From Tremella fuciformis (taxonomy: Eukaryota > Basidiomycota > Tremellomycetes > Tremellales > Tremellaceae), in contig CP136496.1 in the NCBI GenBank assembly GCA_032768795.1, forward strand, positions 310,001 through 374,000: a stretch of 64,000 nucleotides of DNA, read 5' to 3'. The translations under genes and the position numbers were made by a program. Positions 8,204 to 18,506 of the stretch are shown piece by piece; within the stretch, counting starts at the first letter, position 1; every line of letters begins with the position of its first letter. The notes under the pieces are model-generated. The model did not search any database, was not told the origin of the DNA, and saw only the letters and a program-made list of their open reading frames with translations.

Positions 8204-10974
8204 ATGGACAGCACTCCAGGCCCGACTGGTCATGCTTCGCCGTTCATCGCCCCGTTGCCGCGACCCACTTCCACCCGAATCCGATCGGCGTTGATCATCC
8301 CTACGTTTCCTCAGATCCTCTCGGAGCTGATTCAGAACTCTCTGGACGCCCATGCGACTTCTATCAACATACGCATCAGCCTCGCCAAGGGAAGCGAGAG
8401 CATACGGGTTGAAGATGATGGGAGCGGGATACCTGTAGAGGATCTGACCAAAGTCGCCCAGCGTTTTCGTGCGTTGGCCTCGCTATCAGTACGCTTCGAA
8501 AAGCTGAGCAACGGTCACCAGTAAGGGCGACTTGAGACACTATGCGGCCTTCGGCTCCAGAGGCGAAGGTGCATGATGCCGCTCAGACTGCTCGGAGCTT
8601 TGCTCACCGCAGCTCTGGCTAGTATCGCTTCCTTGGGCATGCTCGAGATATACACCAAGCCTCCAGGGTCTTCTGACACCTACGCAAAGGTCGTCAGAGG
8701 AGACAATGTCCTGTTTCAGGGCGTGACCAGCCGGACGTCGATCAAGAAAGGTACCACCGCAGTCGTCAAAGATGTCTTTCACAACTTGAGTGCCGTTCCG
8801 GTGGAGGAGCGATAGCTGATAGCCAGATACCTGTACGACAAGCGGCACTGTCCTCACAGTCCTCATCAGCGATCGTTGCTTCTTGTCGTCGGGAGGTGGA
8901 GATTCTGGCCTTGGCCCATCCATCAGTCACTTGGAACATGTGGGAAGATCCCGAAATAGGATCATCGGCGTCTGTGAAGCGCATTTTGTCAATAGGCCGG
9001 GTGAGTGCCTGACGACTAGCATTCGGGTGGTTCTCACGGCAGAGCGTCTCGAGTCTCGAGACCTTCCGAGCCATACACGGAAGAGCGCTAGTCGAGGTAC
9101 GTCTGCAAGGCGTCTGGACGCCTGCGCTAAGCACTAGCGAGTTCAGAAAGTTCGGGTCTCCAGTGGTAGTATGAAAGCGGAAGGCTTCGTCTCCCTAGAT
9201 GGGTCCATGTCAAGGGTACGCTTCATGGACAAAATCCATTAGTGCTGACTCTTCAGGCCCATCAGTATCTCTGTGAGCTCCGAGGACAACGGTTGAGTCG
9301 GGCTTATTGCAGACCTAAACGGGGTTCCTCTACACAGGGGAGAGCTACAAATTGCCATCGCAAAGCGGTTCAATAAGTCGCGCTTCTCTTCAATGTGCCA
9401 GGACGAGCCGCAGGCACCCTACACTACGAGTTCGTAGGACAAGTACCTAGCTGTCCAGTCGCTGATATGCAGGAAGTCGACAGTCGCCCCGTTTGATCGA
9501 GAAACACCCTATTTACGTCATCAATGTTTCCCTTCCCGCGGCGGATGCGAGAAAGTATATGCAGCAAGGGCCGGTCAGCATAGGCAATCAGGTATACCCC
9601 GAATCAATCCAGCGCGCCTCAAACTGATAGTATAGGACCTGCTGCAAAAATTCCTCCTGGCAGTCTTCGACGAATTCCTGAAGAGACATGGCTTCTTGGT
9701 CCGACACGATAACATCCTTTATGACAAGACTTCACCGACTAGGCAAAAGATGCCAGCCGGCGGCCACTTTCACATGAATCGCTCTGCCTCGTCGTCTGGC
9801 CCTGATTCAACTGTAAACCAGTTTGTGGGTGACCAGACGATAGGCGGTACAAGCGACGGGCACGCCAAAACGCCCAACGCGAGCAGGGCTAAAAAGAAGG
9901 CCTTCTACGACGTGACACCTTCCGGTACGGAAACTAGAGCGAGGAAGAGGCTTCAGATTTTGGACGTGCGTAACACATTGACTGCGATACATGCGACTGC
10001 TAACTCCAAGGGTGCACAGTCACGCGGTCTAAGCTCTCGTATGAACACTCCAAGCTGTCAGAGCTGCGTACAGTCCTGTACCAATACCGGGCAGCCAGAG
10101 CAGGCACTCCTCGTCCCTCGTTGCAGTAGGGAGGGCCAGTTTCGACTCGGATCCCTGTCAGCCTCATTCAGGAAAGGGTCCTTGAAGACGGCAAACGTGT
10201 TGGGACAGGTGGACTCGAAATACATTTGCTGTCTGCTCGAAACAACAACGCAGCACACCGCTGTGTGCCTCATTGATCAGCACGCAGCGGATGAGAGAGT
10301 GTTGGTCGAAACGCTGCTCAATGAGCTGTGCGACGGCTTCATCAGCAATGCCGCCACAACGAGAGTACTTGATCCGCCCTTGGGGCTCGTTCTGACGCAT
10401 GCGGAAGCCAGTGCCTTGCGCGTTCACAATACCTCGGAAACTTTGGAACGTTGGGGCATCTGCCTGGCCGACACACCTGGAGCAGAGACCGCCACCGACT
10501 ACATACAAATTGGAGTCACCGCCATACCAGCCGCACTACCCCGACTGAACAGTCCCGATGCGCAAGACCTTACTCGTCTGATTCGCCTCTACCTGCCTAC
10601 AGTCGAGGGACACGAGGGCGAGCTTCAGGCGTTGATGTCCGATCTTGACGAGGGCACCGTTGTGGATAGAGGCAGAGTCCTCCGGTGGATGCCGAAGGAG
10701 ATGCTAGATCTTGCCAACTCGAAGGCTTGTCGGAGTACGTGTCACCTTTCTACAAAACTTTGTGCTCATCTCAGGTGCTGTCATGTTCGAAGACACCCTA
10801 TCTCGAGATCAGTGCACGCGCCTCGTCGCACAGCTCGCAGAGACGGATCATCCATTCATATGCGCTCATGGGCGGCCTACGATCGCCCCGCTTGTCGTCC
10901 TTCCGAAAGTAGAAACGACTCGCTCTAGTAAGCGTACGATAGATTGGCGTGTCTGGGGAGAGTCTCGAATGTAA
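8204..10974 (+). CDS. MLH3: DNA mismatch-repair protein MLH3 (MutL homologue with endonuclease motifs)
   Basis: MLH3 pairs with MLH1 in a nuclear MutL-gamma complex that nicks DNA in meiotic crossover formation and some mismatch repair. The N-terminal GHKL ATPase is clear: ELIQNSLDAH, VEDDGSGI, then TSKGDLRHYAAFGSRGEAL, followed by VFHNL and PVRQ. The C-terminus carries the three metal-endonuclease motifs: DQHAADERVLVE (DQHAx2Ex4E), ACRSAVMF and CAHGRP. Exons by eye: 8204-8468, 8509-8568, 8613-9000 (with one very short intron near 8786-8830), 9043-9096, 9147-9215, 9257-9272, 9313-9433, 9477-9591, 9636-9969, 10020-10077, 10127-10734, 10775-10974. With a 26-base intron in the third block the frame closes at 754 codons. 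Most introns are 40-50 bases. The gene appears intact. Least certain are the third block and the disordered linker near 10020-10130. Confidence 0.9.
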
Positions 10975-11640
10975 GCCCGAATAAGGGGCACATGTCATTT
11001 CTGAGCGGTATGTGGAAAAAAATAGGACTGTACTTGCGCCGAGCTCCGCAGCAAAGATCAGGATATGCGGTTTCAAGCGCATCCGCATCTTCGACATTAA
11101 TCGGATGCTCTCTTTTTCGTATCACACTGATAATGCGGTCAGGGGCTGTGAATTCTGCTCGGCGTCAGAATGAGCCTCGCCTCAAGCGCTGGAGTCGGTG
11201 TTCCCTAACGCATCACGGGTTCTTACGGGGAGGAAATGGGACACAGGGAGACTGCGAGAGTGAGGGGCAAGACAGACTCATGGAGCATTTCCGTCTCCCC
11301 GGTGCTTCTTTCTCGCTTTCTACAGAGCCGAAAACCAACACCAACCGCTTTTACAGGCAACCTTTTCTCTGACTGCCCTCCCGATCACATCTGCAGACAA
11401 CGTTCACTCTGAATCGATGCAAGATCTGATGTAGCGGTCACAACCTGGGCCTGGGCGATTGTTGAGATCGAGAGGTCGTAGGTAGTAACATCTCGCCTAT
11501 GCGCTTATGTTACCTCTGACCCTGTCTGATACGAAAACGAACAGTGAGGACATAGACACAGTATACGTTACAGGACGAAGCTGATACGACACCATGAGTA
11601 TCTAACTGTCATCTTGGTCCGGCGACGGAGGGCCGTGAGG
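10975..11640. other. intergenic, no gene recognised
   Basis: This stretch follows MLH3 and precedes the end of the minus-strand 11641-12021 gene, so it contains two 3' ends. Short frames only. No RNA gene or repeat was seen. Confidence 0.45.
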
Positions 11641-12021
11641 CTAATTCTCCACATTGGAGGGAACATCCGGACTCAGATCAACATCATCCAACCAGAACGT
11701 CACCTCGCTTGCCGGAGAAGCGAAATCATCGTCGTCACCGAATAAAGCTTGAAGCTCCGGCGCCTGCATTGCCCAGGTACCGCCTTCGCTCCCGATGGAG
11801 CTGGGGCGGCTTGATGCGGGGCTGCCGGAGAACAGCGATGATTCTGGCGAGGACCATACACTGGAGGGCGATGAGAGCGGATGCTGTGACTCGTCGGATA
11901 TCGTGGGGTCGCTTTCGAACATCCTTGTTGGGGACTGCCACTGCTCGTTGTCGTCGACGGTGGGCTGCAGGGTCCGCTCGAACCATTCGGAGATGGGCGA
12001 CACAGTGCTTGGGGAACTCAT
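11641..12021 (-). CDS. small acidic Ser-rich hypothetical protein, 126 residues
   Basis: The start is taken at the ATG at 12021; the frame extends upstream only through a GTG at 12093. The product is rich in Ser, Pro, Asp and Glu with a FGDDDDF cluster and ends in a run of acidic residues. It lacks a signal peptide or membrane segment and matches no family I know. Its upstream region (12107-12395) is a copy of a sequence that also stands upstream of the 13322-14127 candidate gene, which hints at a shared promoter and perhaps common ancestry. Such acidic Ser/Pro-rich proteins can act as transcriptional co-regulators, but that is speculation. Confidence 0.45.
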   Translation of the reverse strand: MSSPSTVSPISEWFERTLQPTVDDNEQWQSPTRMFESDPTISDESQHPLSSPSSVWSSPESSLFSGSPASSRPSSIGSEGGTWAMQAPELQALFGDDDDFASPASEVTFWLDDVDLSPDVPSNVEN

Positions 12022-12106
12022 CGATGCGGGGGAGTGGTCGTTGGTGTGATAGAAATGGGCAGTCCTGGGCGGATTGGATGAGGTGGGCCTCACTTCGGCA
12101 CGGCCT

Positions 12107-12395
12107 GTATTTCATTTATAGTGTTGCGTCGTCCGAGAGACTCGAATAGAACTTTCGGCGAAGACAAGGGATGCTCCCCACTGGCCTGCCGCGCGCGGAC
12201 AAATGAAACAACTGCTGCGACAGCCGCTGGGTAAGTTAAACGGACAGAAAGTTCCACCAGAACAAAGGATCCTTTGCCTGCCAGCGCCCAAAGCCTGCGC
12301 TCAGGCGCAGATTCAGAATCCTCTAGAGGGATGGAGAAAGCCTGTCTCGGTGCCCCCATTTGGAGCGGCGAGGCTCTCCCCTCTAAGGGAAATGA
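12107..12395. repeat. dispersed repeat R, copy 1 (upstream of the 11641-12021 gene)
   Basis: This sequence recurs, diverged, at 12648-12790 and, split in two, at 14135-14163 plus 19224-19520. Shared landmarks are catttatagtgt, gagagactcg, gaagacaagggat, cctgccgcgcgc, and much further on ctctagagggatggagaaag. It sits directly upstream of a minus-strand gene and includes a TATA-like tttata, so it may be a duplicated promoter. Confidence 0.7.
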
Positions 12396-12647
12396 GCTCC
12401 ATGACATTCCCCTCTTACAGAACAAACGATAACTGTGTGCATATCAGACCGAGAAAGCCGGTTTCAAACGCATTGGACACAAGTATCACTCTGACGATGG
12501 CGTTTCTGACCGCGAGAAATCATCAGTCCCCATTCGACAGCTGGCGAGCCGGGAGACTCCGCGAGTGACTTCCGTCTGGGTCCCCGAGAATCTTGTTCAA
12601 GGAAGGAGTGTTCTATGGTCTGTCTGGTGGCCCCCTTCTCGGCTCGG

Positions 12648-12790
12648 CCTGCATTCTTTTTGATACAGTAGTGTTGCGTCTTCGGAGAGACTCGGACAGA
12701 ACTTTCGGTGAAGACAAGGGATGGTGTCTCAGCACAAGATTGCAACCCTAGAAGCGGACAAATGTAACAGCTGCCGCTGTCCTCGCACAT
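12648..12790. repeat. dispersed repeat R, copy 2 (partial)
   Basis: It shares tagtgttgcgtc, cggagagactcggacagaac and gaagacaagggat with copies 1 and 3, then loses similarity. No gene was recognised on its minus-strand side (12396-12647), so this copy may be an orphaned promoter. The following stretch, 12791-13321, also holds nothing I can recognise. Confidence 0.6.
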
Positions 12791-13321
12791 GCTCTGATCT
12801 GCGCCACTCGGAGAGCGGAGGCTCTGATGAGGGTCGCACCATCTTTGTCCTTGTCGGCGACGAGCCTCGCCGCTCGGCGTGCACATCGAGCTCGCACACC
12901 CGCACGACGCGCGGCGCTTAAGAATTCGAATGAATCTGAAGGAGGATCCACGAGATGGAAGTTAGGCCGAAAAACGAAGGGCGGGCAAAGCACGAATGAA
13001 GCCCATCACAGGCAGGTCGACATGCAGCATTATGCTCAGCTTAAATAAGGACGAGACAGGGCACCGGTGTGGATGAAAGAGATCTCTGGGAGATTCTGGC
13101 TGAAGCTCGCCCCTCGTGCTTGGTATAGTAGCCTATCTCCCTCGGCGAGTCGAGGTATAATGGTGCTGCTGGGGGTGCGAACGGCAGAGAAGGATCGACC
13201 GCTCTCTCATGTCTCGTCTGGTGAAAAAACAGTCATGCATGGCAACTCAGGCATATAGATCGCACGAGTCAGCGACATTCCATTGACTCAGAGGTAGGGT
13301 CTATGTGCTGGCTTGATTCAA

Positions 13322-14127
13322 TCAGTGCCAACGCAACCCTTGAATCTTTCTGCAGCTCCCAGGGATCGCGGATCCCCCGTAGGTGCCACCTCTCTCGGCA
13401 AATGAAGGCTCAGTGGGCTCGAAGGACCCCGTGCACTCCCTGACGCTATGCTTGCTTTGCTCCTCGGCGTCAAATGTCGAATAATCGGATCCACAGTTGC
13501 ATCGATCATCGGATCCACAAATGGATCGGTTATCGGTGGGGATGCGGGTTGAATCGTCCTTGATGTAAGTCACAAACTCCCACTCTGCGATTCCCGCCTC
13601 TATGGTTTGAACGACCCGTGTATACCCAGGAAAGGGCCGAACAGCGCAGGTTTCGGGGAGTCCGAGGTAGGCTTGGCCAGGCAGAGGGAGCCTCTCGTCG
13701 CCTACGAGGGCCAGAAACCCCGGGAGATCCTCAGGGACCTGCGGCCCTCCGCTTCCCATACCCCACGATGCTGTTTGTTCTTGTGTTGCACTTCAAGGCG
13801 GACCCAGGGACTTTGAGTCTTCCTCGTCGACTTGCTCTCGATTCTCCTCCTCTCCCGAGAAGATGGGGGAGTTTGCGGTAGTCGGCGGGATAAACCAGGT
13901 ATCGCCCCTGGAGGATTCGTCGAAATCGACAGGGTTGTGGCGTGTTTTCGACTCTTGCCTGCTTGTTGGGCCGAGATCAAAGTCGGATGCTCTCGAGAGG
14001 GCTGAGGCACCAGCGCTGGGGCAGCCGACAGCTGGAGGAGCTTCTGTTACAGGCGGGTAGTAAGTGATGGTGTGTTGGGGAAATCAGTCTGTATGTGCGG
14101 TGCGGAGGAACAGGTCTGAAAGCTCAT
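13322..14127 (-). pseudogene. candidate small acidic gene or gene remnant, structure uncertain
   Basis: An ATG at 14127 lies about 20 bases from a TATA-like catttata in repeat R copy 3. Its own frame stops after 26 codons. A different frame then stays open for 86 codons (about 14060-13800) with an acidic composition including FSGEEENREQVDEEDSK, and a third frame (13322-13759) continues with VGDERLPLPGQAYLGLPET. Introns could join these frames (a GT at about 13803 to an AG before 13743 is one option), but no single model is convincing. It may be a decayed relative of the 11641-12021 gene. The Ngaro element sits immediately upstream, between this gene and most of its presumed promoter. Confidence 0.3.
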
Positions 14128-14134
14128 CGACGCA

Positions 14135-14163
14135 AGGGCGTTACATTTATAGTGTGGTGGCCT
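14135..14163. repeat. dispersed repeat R, copy 3, left fragment
   Basis: The string catttatagtgt here matches the same string in R copy 1. The sequence then switches to the Ngaro terminal repeat. The continuation of R copy 3 is found at 19224, on the far side of the element. Confidence 0.6.
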
Positions 14164-14227
14164 CTCTTCTCGTCTCTCCCCGTCGACATCGCCTTGGTTT
14201 GGGGCATGACTGCATTCCGGCCTGCCT
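14164..14227. repeat. Ngaro terminal repeat B2, 64 bp
   Basis: It matches 14513-14576 over 64 bases with one visible mismatch. It is the outer 3' end of the minus-strand element. Confidence 0.85.
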
Positions 14228-14381
14228 GGGCGGGCGGGCAGTCTATGTACGTGTAGAGTCCGTGTCTCTGAGAAATCTCCAGTTCCAGCGTCTTCCTCTC
14301 CTATTCTCGCTTCTCCTCTCTCTCTTCCTCTCCCTCTCTCTCTTCTCCCTACTCCTTGTTGATCGCGGGCGGGTGGGTGGA

Positions 14382-14508
14382 CGATCGACGATGGCGGCGA
14401 CGGCTACGGCGGCGGCGGTGCTGGCGGTTGCGTGCAGTGACGGTTGAGAGACGGTCTCAACCTCGCTCGGAGCCCTAGAGTCACTCCCTGCATCACGTGA
14501 CCGCCCAA
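14382..14508. repeat. Ngaro internal repeat A2, 127 bp
   Basis: It matches 19082-19223. The only clear difference is a 15-base microsatellite-like unit (acggctacggcggcg) present once more in the other copy. It contains a perfect inverted repeat, ggttgaga and tctcaacc, around a 5-base loop. Confidence 0.85.
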
Positions 14509-14512
14509 GCCC

Positions 14513-14576
14513 CTCTTCTCGTCTCTCGCCGTCGACATCGCCTTGGTTTGGGGCATGACTGCATTCCGGCCTGCCT
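14513..14576. repeat. Ngaro internal repeat B1, 64 bp
   Basis: Near-identical to 14164-14227. It lies four bases from repeat A2, which recreates the junction expected in a circular replication intermediate. Confidence 0.85.
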
Positions 14577-14650
14577 CCCAAAGGCGGAGTGTGCCGGTCA
14601 AAGACTCGGCGCGTAACTAAGGCCGCAGGAATGCGCTCCCAAAACGAAGC

Positions 14651-15877
14651 TCACGCGATGGATGGGCGCCAGACATCGCCCGGAAGTGGTATGCCAGACG
14701 CGGGTAGCGACGAGCGTGCCGGGTCCGCCATAAGGAACCGACGTCCAACCTCTGCCGTTCGTGAGGGGCCGGCGTCGACGTATAGTTGGTAGCAGTCGCT
14801 ATTCCACCGCCCCAGGGTCTTGATGTCGTTGGCCGACATGCCCACGGAGGCGGCCCAGGTGGCGGCGCCCCGTCTGAAGGAGTGGCCCGAGTAGAGCGCG
14901 CTGGCGTGGCCGCTGTTGGACAGAGCGCGGCTCAACATCTTGCAGACGTACGCCCTGCGGAAGGGCTGATGGCTAGAGTCGAACAGAGGTGCAGTGCCGG
15001 CCTCCGGTCGGCAGTCAAACCAGGCCTGCAGCGCCCGGCGTGGGCACACGTCCTCCGGGCCTTCAGGAATGACGACGGTGACGCCGAGGCGGAAGGGGTC
15101 GTTCTTGGAGGCGGGGATGGACAGCCTCCAGTCGCTGCTGGAGCTAGTGGCGACACTGTCCCGACGCAAGTCGAAACGGGGGTTGAAGGTGTCGTACACA
15201 AGCTCGCCCATCCTCATAAAGCACGCGAACGCGAGGCAGAAGGCCGCGATGAGGCAGGAGGCGTTCGCGGGTCCCCCGTATGATGTCGGGTGCGCGCGTA
15301 TCTCTGCCACTACTCGTCGGAGGACGGGTAGGGTGATGGGCAGCGGCTGGGCCCTTGTTGTAAGCCCGTGGTAGCGATTGGCTCCCGCAATGATCCGTTC
15401 AACACGCGGCGAGGCAACCACGGAGCTGTCAAAGCCTAGGTCGGTGTGCCACGACGCCAGAGCGTAGATCTTGCGCTTGAGAGTCTTCTTTGACAAGCCT
15501 CGCGTAGCGGCAATGCTTGCCGCCTCGGCCGCAATCCACGCTTCAACGCGCAGCGGTTGGGCTGGGCAGTCCGGGCCAGGCCATCCCCGCAAGCGGCAGA
15601 AAGCCTTGAACGCCTCCACGGTGCCGGCGTAGGAGTTGCGTGTGCCGGTGGAGATGCTGTGCCACAGATACATTGCCGCCAGTCTGTCTCCGCCCACCTC
15701 CGAGTGCCACCCGTGGGGAGGTGGCGCTAGTCGTCCTCGAGCTGGAAGGCGACGCAGGCAGAGGCGTAGGGGATGACGGGCGGCGGGAGGTGCGGCGGTG
15801 GAGTGTCGGACAGGGGAGAATTTGGCGGGACGGGTGCCGATGTGGGACGGGGCAAGAGTCGGGTGACGTGGGGACAT
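14651..15877 (-). CDS. tyrosine recombinase of the Ngaro element
   Basis: This is the integrase-replacing enzyme of DIRS-class elements. It joins a circular DNA copy to the genome through a covalent phosphotyrosine link. The frame gives 408 residues from an ATG at 15877. The catalytic set is visible: Arg in FMRMGELV (about 222), His-x-x-Arg in GHSFRRG (about 332-335), Trp in LGRWNS (about 358) and a Tyr in CYQLYVDA (363 or 366, the latter more likely the nucleophile). An N-terminal SAM-like core-binding part precedes it (TRNSYAGTVEAFKAFC). It overlaps the end of the reverse transcriptase ORF by about 150 bases in another frame, so translation may really start further in. Confidence 0.85.
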   Translation of the reverse strand: MSPRHPTLAPSHIGTRPAKFSPVRHSTAAPPAARHPLRLCLRRLPARGRLAPPPHGWHSEVGGDRLAAMYLWHSISTGTRNSYAGTVEAFKAFCRLRGWPGPDCPAQPLRVEAWIAAEAASIAATRGLSKKTLKRKIYALASWHTDLGFDSSVVASPRVERIIAGANRYHGLTTRAQPLPITLPVLRRVVAEIRAHPTSYGGPANASCLIAAFCLAFACFMRMGELVYDTFNPRFDLRRDSVATSSSSDWRLSIPASKNDPFRLGVTVVIPEGPEDVCPRRALQAWFDCRPEAGTAPLFDSSHQPFRRAYVCKMLSRALSNSGHASALYSGHSFRRGAATWAASVGMSANDIKTLGRWNSDCYQLYVDAGPSRTAEVGRRFLMADPARSSLPASGIPLPGDVWRPSIA

Positions 15878-17496
15878 TTGGCGGATAGGTATGGCCAGTC
15901 AAAGCGGGATAGTGCATCAGCGACATCGTTCTCAGCAGTGGGAACCCAGTCTGGGAGGATGGTGAAGTGAAGCTCCAGGGCGAGTGTCGCAATCGCCCGA
16001 ATCAGCGTCATGGTAGCGCGTTGGGCGCAACGGCCAGACCGTAGCGAGGCCACCAACGCGGCGTTATCGATCTTGCACATGACTTCGGCTCCACGCAGCT
16101 GCGGACCCCATAGCCGGAGTGCTTCCAGCAGCGCCAGCGTTTCCAGGAACAGGATGTCCTTGCCCCTGTGCTCGCTTGGGACCTCGGACGACATAGCCGC
16201 CATGCAGGCTTCCCGTGGGCCCAGGTGCGCGCCGAGACCGCGTGTTGTAGCGGCGTCTGACCAGATCTCAACTCGTGGCATGTCGATGGGGATGATGGTG
16301 ACGCCGTCCCAGCGATCCAGGATTTGCCGCCACCAGCGAAGCTCCTCGCCGAGCGCTCCTGAGGTTGATTGGCTGGCCCCGTCACGCTCGGATGCGTTTG
16401 CGGCGTCATAGATACGCCGCAAGAAGGCGCGACCCGTCGGGCATACCCGCGAGACGAAGTTGAGGTAGCCTGCCAGGGCTTGGAGGCCCTCCGGCCGCGC
16501 GCGCGGCCGAGCCAGGATGGCGTCCAGCTGGTTGCGGAGCTTGTCGAGCTTGGTCTGCGAGAGCCAGGCCATCCCTGTTCTGCTGTTCACCATGATCCCC
16601 AAGATCTCCAGCTCCTCGGCGGTATTGGACTTGCTTTGTGAGACGGCAACGCCCAGGGCAGCGCACACGGCGTTGAAGAAGTCGAGGATTGCTGGGCCGG
16701 AGCCTGCAGGGCAGGCTCCAAACGAGTCGTCCAGGTAGTGCGTGAGGTCTAGGCCGTAGGACGCCAAGATCCAGTGCAGGGCTTCGGCGACTAGGTTGAA
16801 CAGGAAGGGTGACGAGCGTCCGCCGAAATTCAGCGTGCCATCCATGTAGACAACGGAGTCGAAGGAGAATCCGAGCAGGCGGGCGTCCGCGCGAGCCACG
16901 CAGACGTGAAAGAACGCGTCTGTGAGGTCGGCCTTCCAGAGGGAGATAGGCGTTCGGGCCGCCCGGATGCGGGAGAACAGGTGGTCCAGGGAGTCGTAAT
17001 GGAGCGAGACTACCCCTCTGTCGATGCCGGCGTTGACCGACGTGGTGCCGCTGTTGGCCCTGCGGGGCCAGGAGAGGTCGTTGATGGTGCGGCGTTTGCC
17101 GTTGGCTTTCGGGACCGTTCCGATGGGCGACACGACGAGGTTATCCGCGAGAGGCAGAGGGACTACCTGCGAGCGGCCCAGGCGGACGCGTTCGGCGATC
17201 GTGTCTCGGACGTGTGCGGCTCCATCGCTGTCCAGGGGGTGATTGCGGACGCGTCCGGCAGGGCGACCCTCTGTGCGCAGCGGGCCATCATAGCCGAGTT
17301 TTGCCCCATGGCGTATAATCCCCAGGATGTTTGCTACAAAGGCGCGATCGGGGTAGCCGTCGAGGAGCAGGTCCCACATCTCTTCCACTAGGGGACACGG
17401 GGCTGCCGGCTCGTCCGAAGGGTCGAAGACGGAGTAGGAGCAGGTCGTGTTAGGTCGCGGTGGTGGTGGTCGCAGAGGCGCTTTCAGACCAGCCAT
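15727..17496 (-). CDS. reverse transcriptase-RNase H of the Ngaro element
   Basis: The product is a 589-residue polymerase protein with the start taken at the ATG at 17496. The RT palm shows KADLTDAFFHV (about 188-198), FGGRSSPFLFN (about 224-234) and the catalytic HYLDD (about 253-257). RNase H follows with IWSDAATTRG (about 411-420), FLETLALLEAL, an IDNAALV segment and a late NDVADALSRF. The active-site Asp and Glu positions appear intact. There is no protease or DDE integrase, which fits DIRS-type rather than Gypsy-type elements. It is followed by the overlapping recombinase ORF. Confidence 0.9.
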   Translation of the reverse strand: MAGLKAPLRPPPPRPNTTCSYSVFDPSDEPAAPCPLVEEMWDLLLDGYPDRAFVANILGIIRHGAKLGYDGPLRTEGRPAGRVRNHPLDSDGAAHVRDTIAERVRLGRSQVVPLPLADNLVVSPIGTVPKANGKRRTINDLSWPRRANSGTTSVNAGIDRGVVSLHYDSLDHLFSRIRAARTPISLWKADLTDAFFHVCVARADARLLGFSFDSVVYMDGTLNFGGRSSPFLFNLVAEALHWILASYGLDLTHYLDDSFGACPAGSGPAILDFFNAVCAALGVAVSQSKSNTAEELEILGIMVNSRTGMAWLSQTKLDKLRNQLDAILARPRARPEGLQALAGYLNFVSRVCPTGRAFLRRIYDAANASERDGASQSTSGALGEELRWWRQILDRWDGVTIIPIDMPRVEIWSDAATTRGLGAHLGPREACMAAMSSEVPSEHRGKDILFLETLALLEALRLWGPQLRGAEVMCKIDNAALVASLRSGRCAQRATMTLIRAIATLALELHFTILPDWVPTAENDVADALSRFDWPYLSAKCPHVTRLLPRPTSAPVPPNSPLSDTPPPHLPPPVIPYASACVAFQLEDD

Positions 17497-17831
17497 CGCG
17501 GCCAAGTGGGATAGGTGAATTATAATGTCTGTACCGGTCAGCAGCTGGTCCAGCCAGGCTGAGGTGAAGGCAGCTGCGGGACAGGCCCGGCTGAGAGTGC
17601 AGCGGCGGGCAAGCCCGGCTGGGGGTGCAGCGGCGGGGGCTAGCCCCGGCTGTCAAAGAGCAGCGGGCGGGCGGGAGGCGCGTGTGCGCTCCCGACCCGC
17701 GCTGTGCAGCGGAGGGCTCAGCCCTGCTGGGTGCGGCGGATCCGAGGATGCCGAAGGTTGAGACAGAGGTTGGAACCCTGCTCACCTGAAGATGAACCGA
17801 AACTGTTGACGCTCTGCACATGGGCCGGATC

Positions 17832-18506
17832 CTAGTCGGCCCTGTTTTTCGGGCAATCGCGGATGACGTGGGGGCCTTGGCAGCGTTTGCAGACGTGCCG
17901 GTAGCCCTTCGGGCAGGGAGTCGTGGTACAGACTCCTGCATTCCAGTTGACGCACGCCCTTCCTTGTGCAGTCGGGGCGGTTGACGGGCCCGCGGAGTTG
18001 GGCAACGGCCCTGTCGGCAGGGCCTTGCTGGGCGCGGTGTTGGGTCGAGCCGACGGGGCTGGTTTGCGGACGCCAATGGTACCCCACGCATCTCCATCGT
18101 AGTTCTTGTACCATGTGCTGCACGTGAAGCCGTCCTTGCGTTCGTTTGCCACCGTGAGGTGGTAGGACATCACTGATTCCCATGTGAAGTTCTCGGCGTG
18201 CTCCAAGATCCATGTGGAGTGGCTCAAGAGCGCTGAGTGCGCGTCGGCAACCGATTTGGCGTCGAAGGCCGCCATGCCGTGCAGCAGCAAGTCCGAGTAG
18301 ACACCCCAAGCCGCGGCGAAGGCGGCTGGTTTAGGGATACCGCGAACGAACTTGGCCAAGACCGCTGCTTGGTCTGCCACCTTCTTCTTCGTAACAGTGA
18401 CGCCGTTCACCTCGAACGTGTCGTCGTCCTCACCCTGCCGGGTTGCCAAAGTCGAGCCGACGGGGAGAAGCAGCGGAAGCTTCTCCGGCGCCATTGTTCC
18501 TGCCAT
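17832..18506 (-). CDS. Ngaro gag-like protein, second part, with Cys-rich C-terminus
   Basis: The frame opens upstream of an ATG at 18506 and runs to 17832, about 224 residues. The middle is a helical capsid-like segment (KKVADQAAVLAKF and KSVADAHSALLSH). The C-terminus has a Cys/His cluster (CVNWNAGVC, then HVCKRCQGPHVIRDCP) like a nucleic-acid-binding knuckle. It overlaps the 18430-18948 ORF in a frame one base away. Either a ribosomal frameshift, a small intron or a mutation connects the two. Confidence 0.6.
   Translation of the reverse strand: MAGTMAPEKLPLLLPVGSTLATRQGEDDDTFEVNGVTVTKKKVADQAAVLAKFVRGIPKPAAFAAAWGVYSDLLLHGMAAFDAKSVADAHSALLSHSTWILEHAENFTWESVMSYHLTVANERKDGFTCSTWYKNYDGDAWGTIGVRKPAPSARPNTAPSKALPTGPLPNSAGPSTAPTAQGRACVNWNAGVCTTTPCPKGYRHVCKRCQGPHVIRDCPKNRAD

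Noticed and set aside
9696..10928. A 410-codon frame that could be listed as a separate gene
   Set aside because: It starts at a TTG and is the in-frame continuation of MLH3 exons. It reads through introns at 9970-10019, 10078-10126 and 10735-10774.
12827..13048. Small plus-strand frame with Arg/Ala-rich sequence
   Set aside because: No motif or relative, and the composition follows a local GC-rich stretch.
14786..17391. Plus-strand frames within the Ngaro element
   Set aside because: They lie opposite the recombinase and reverse transcriptase and show no motif of their own.
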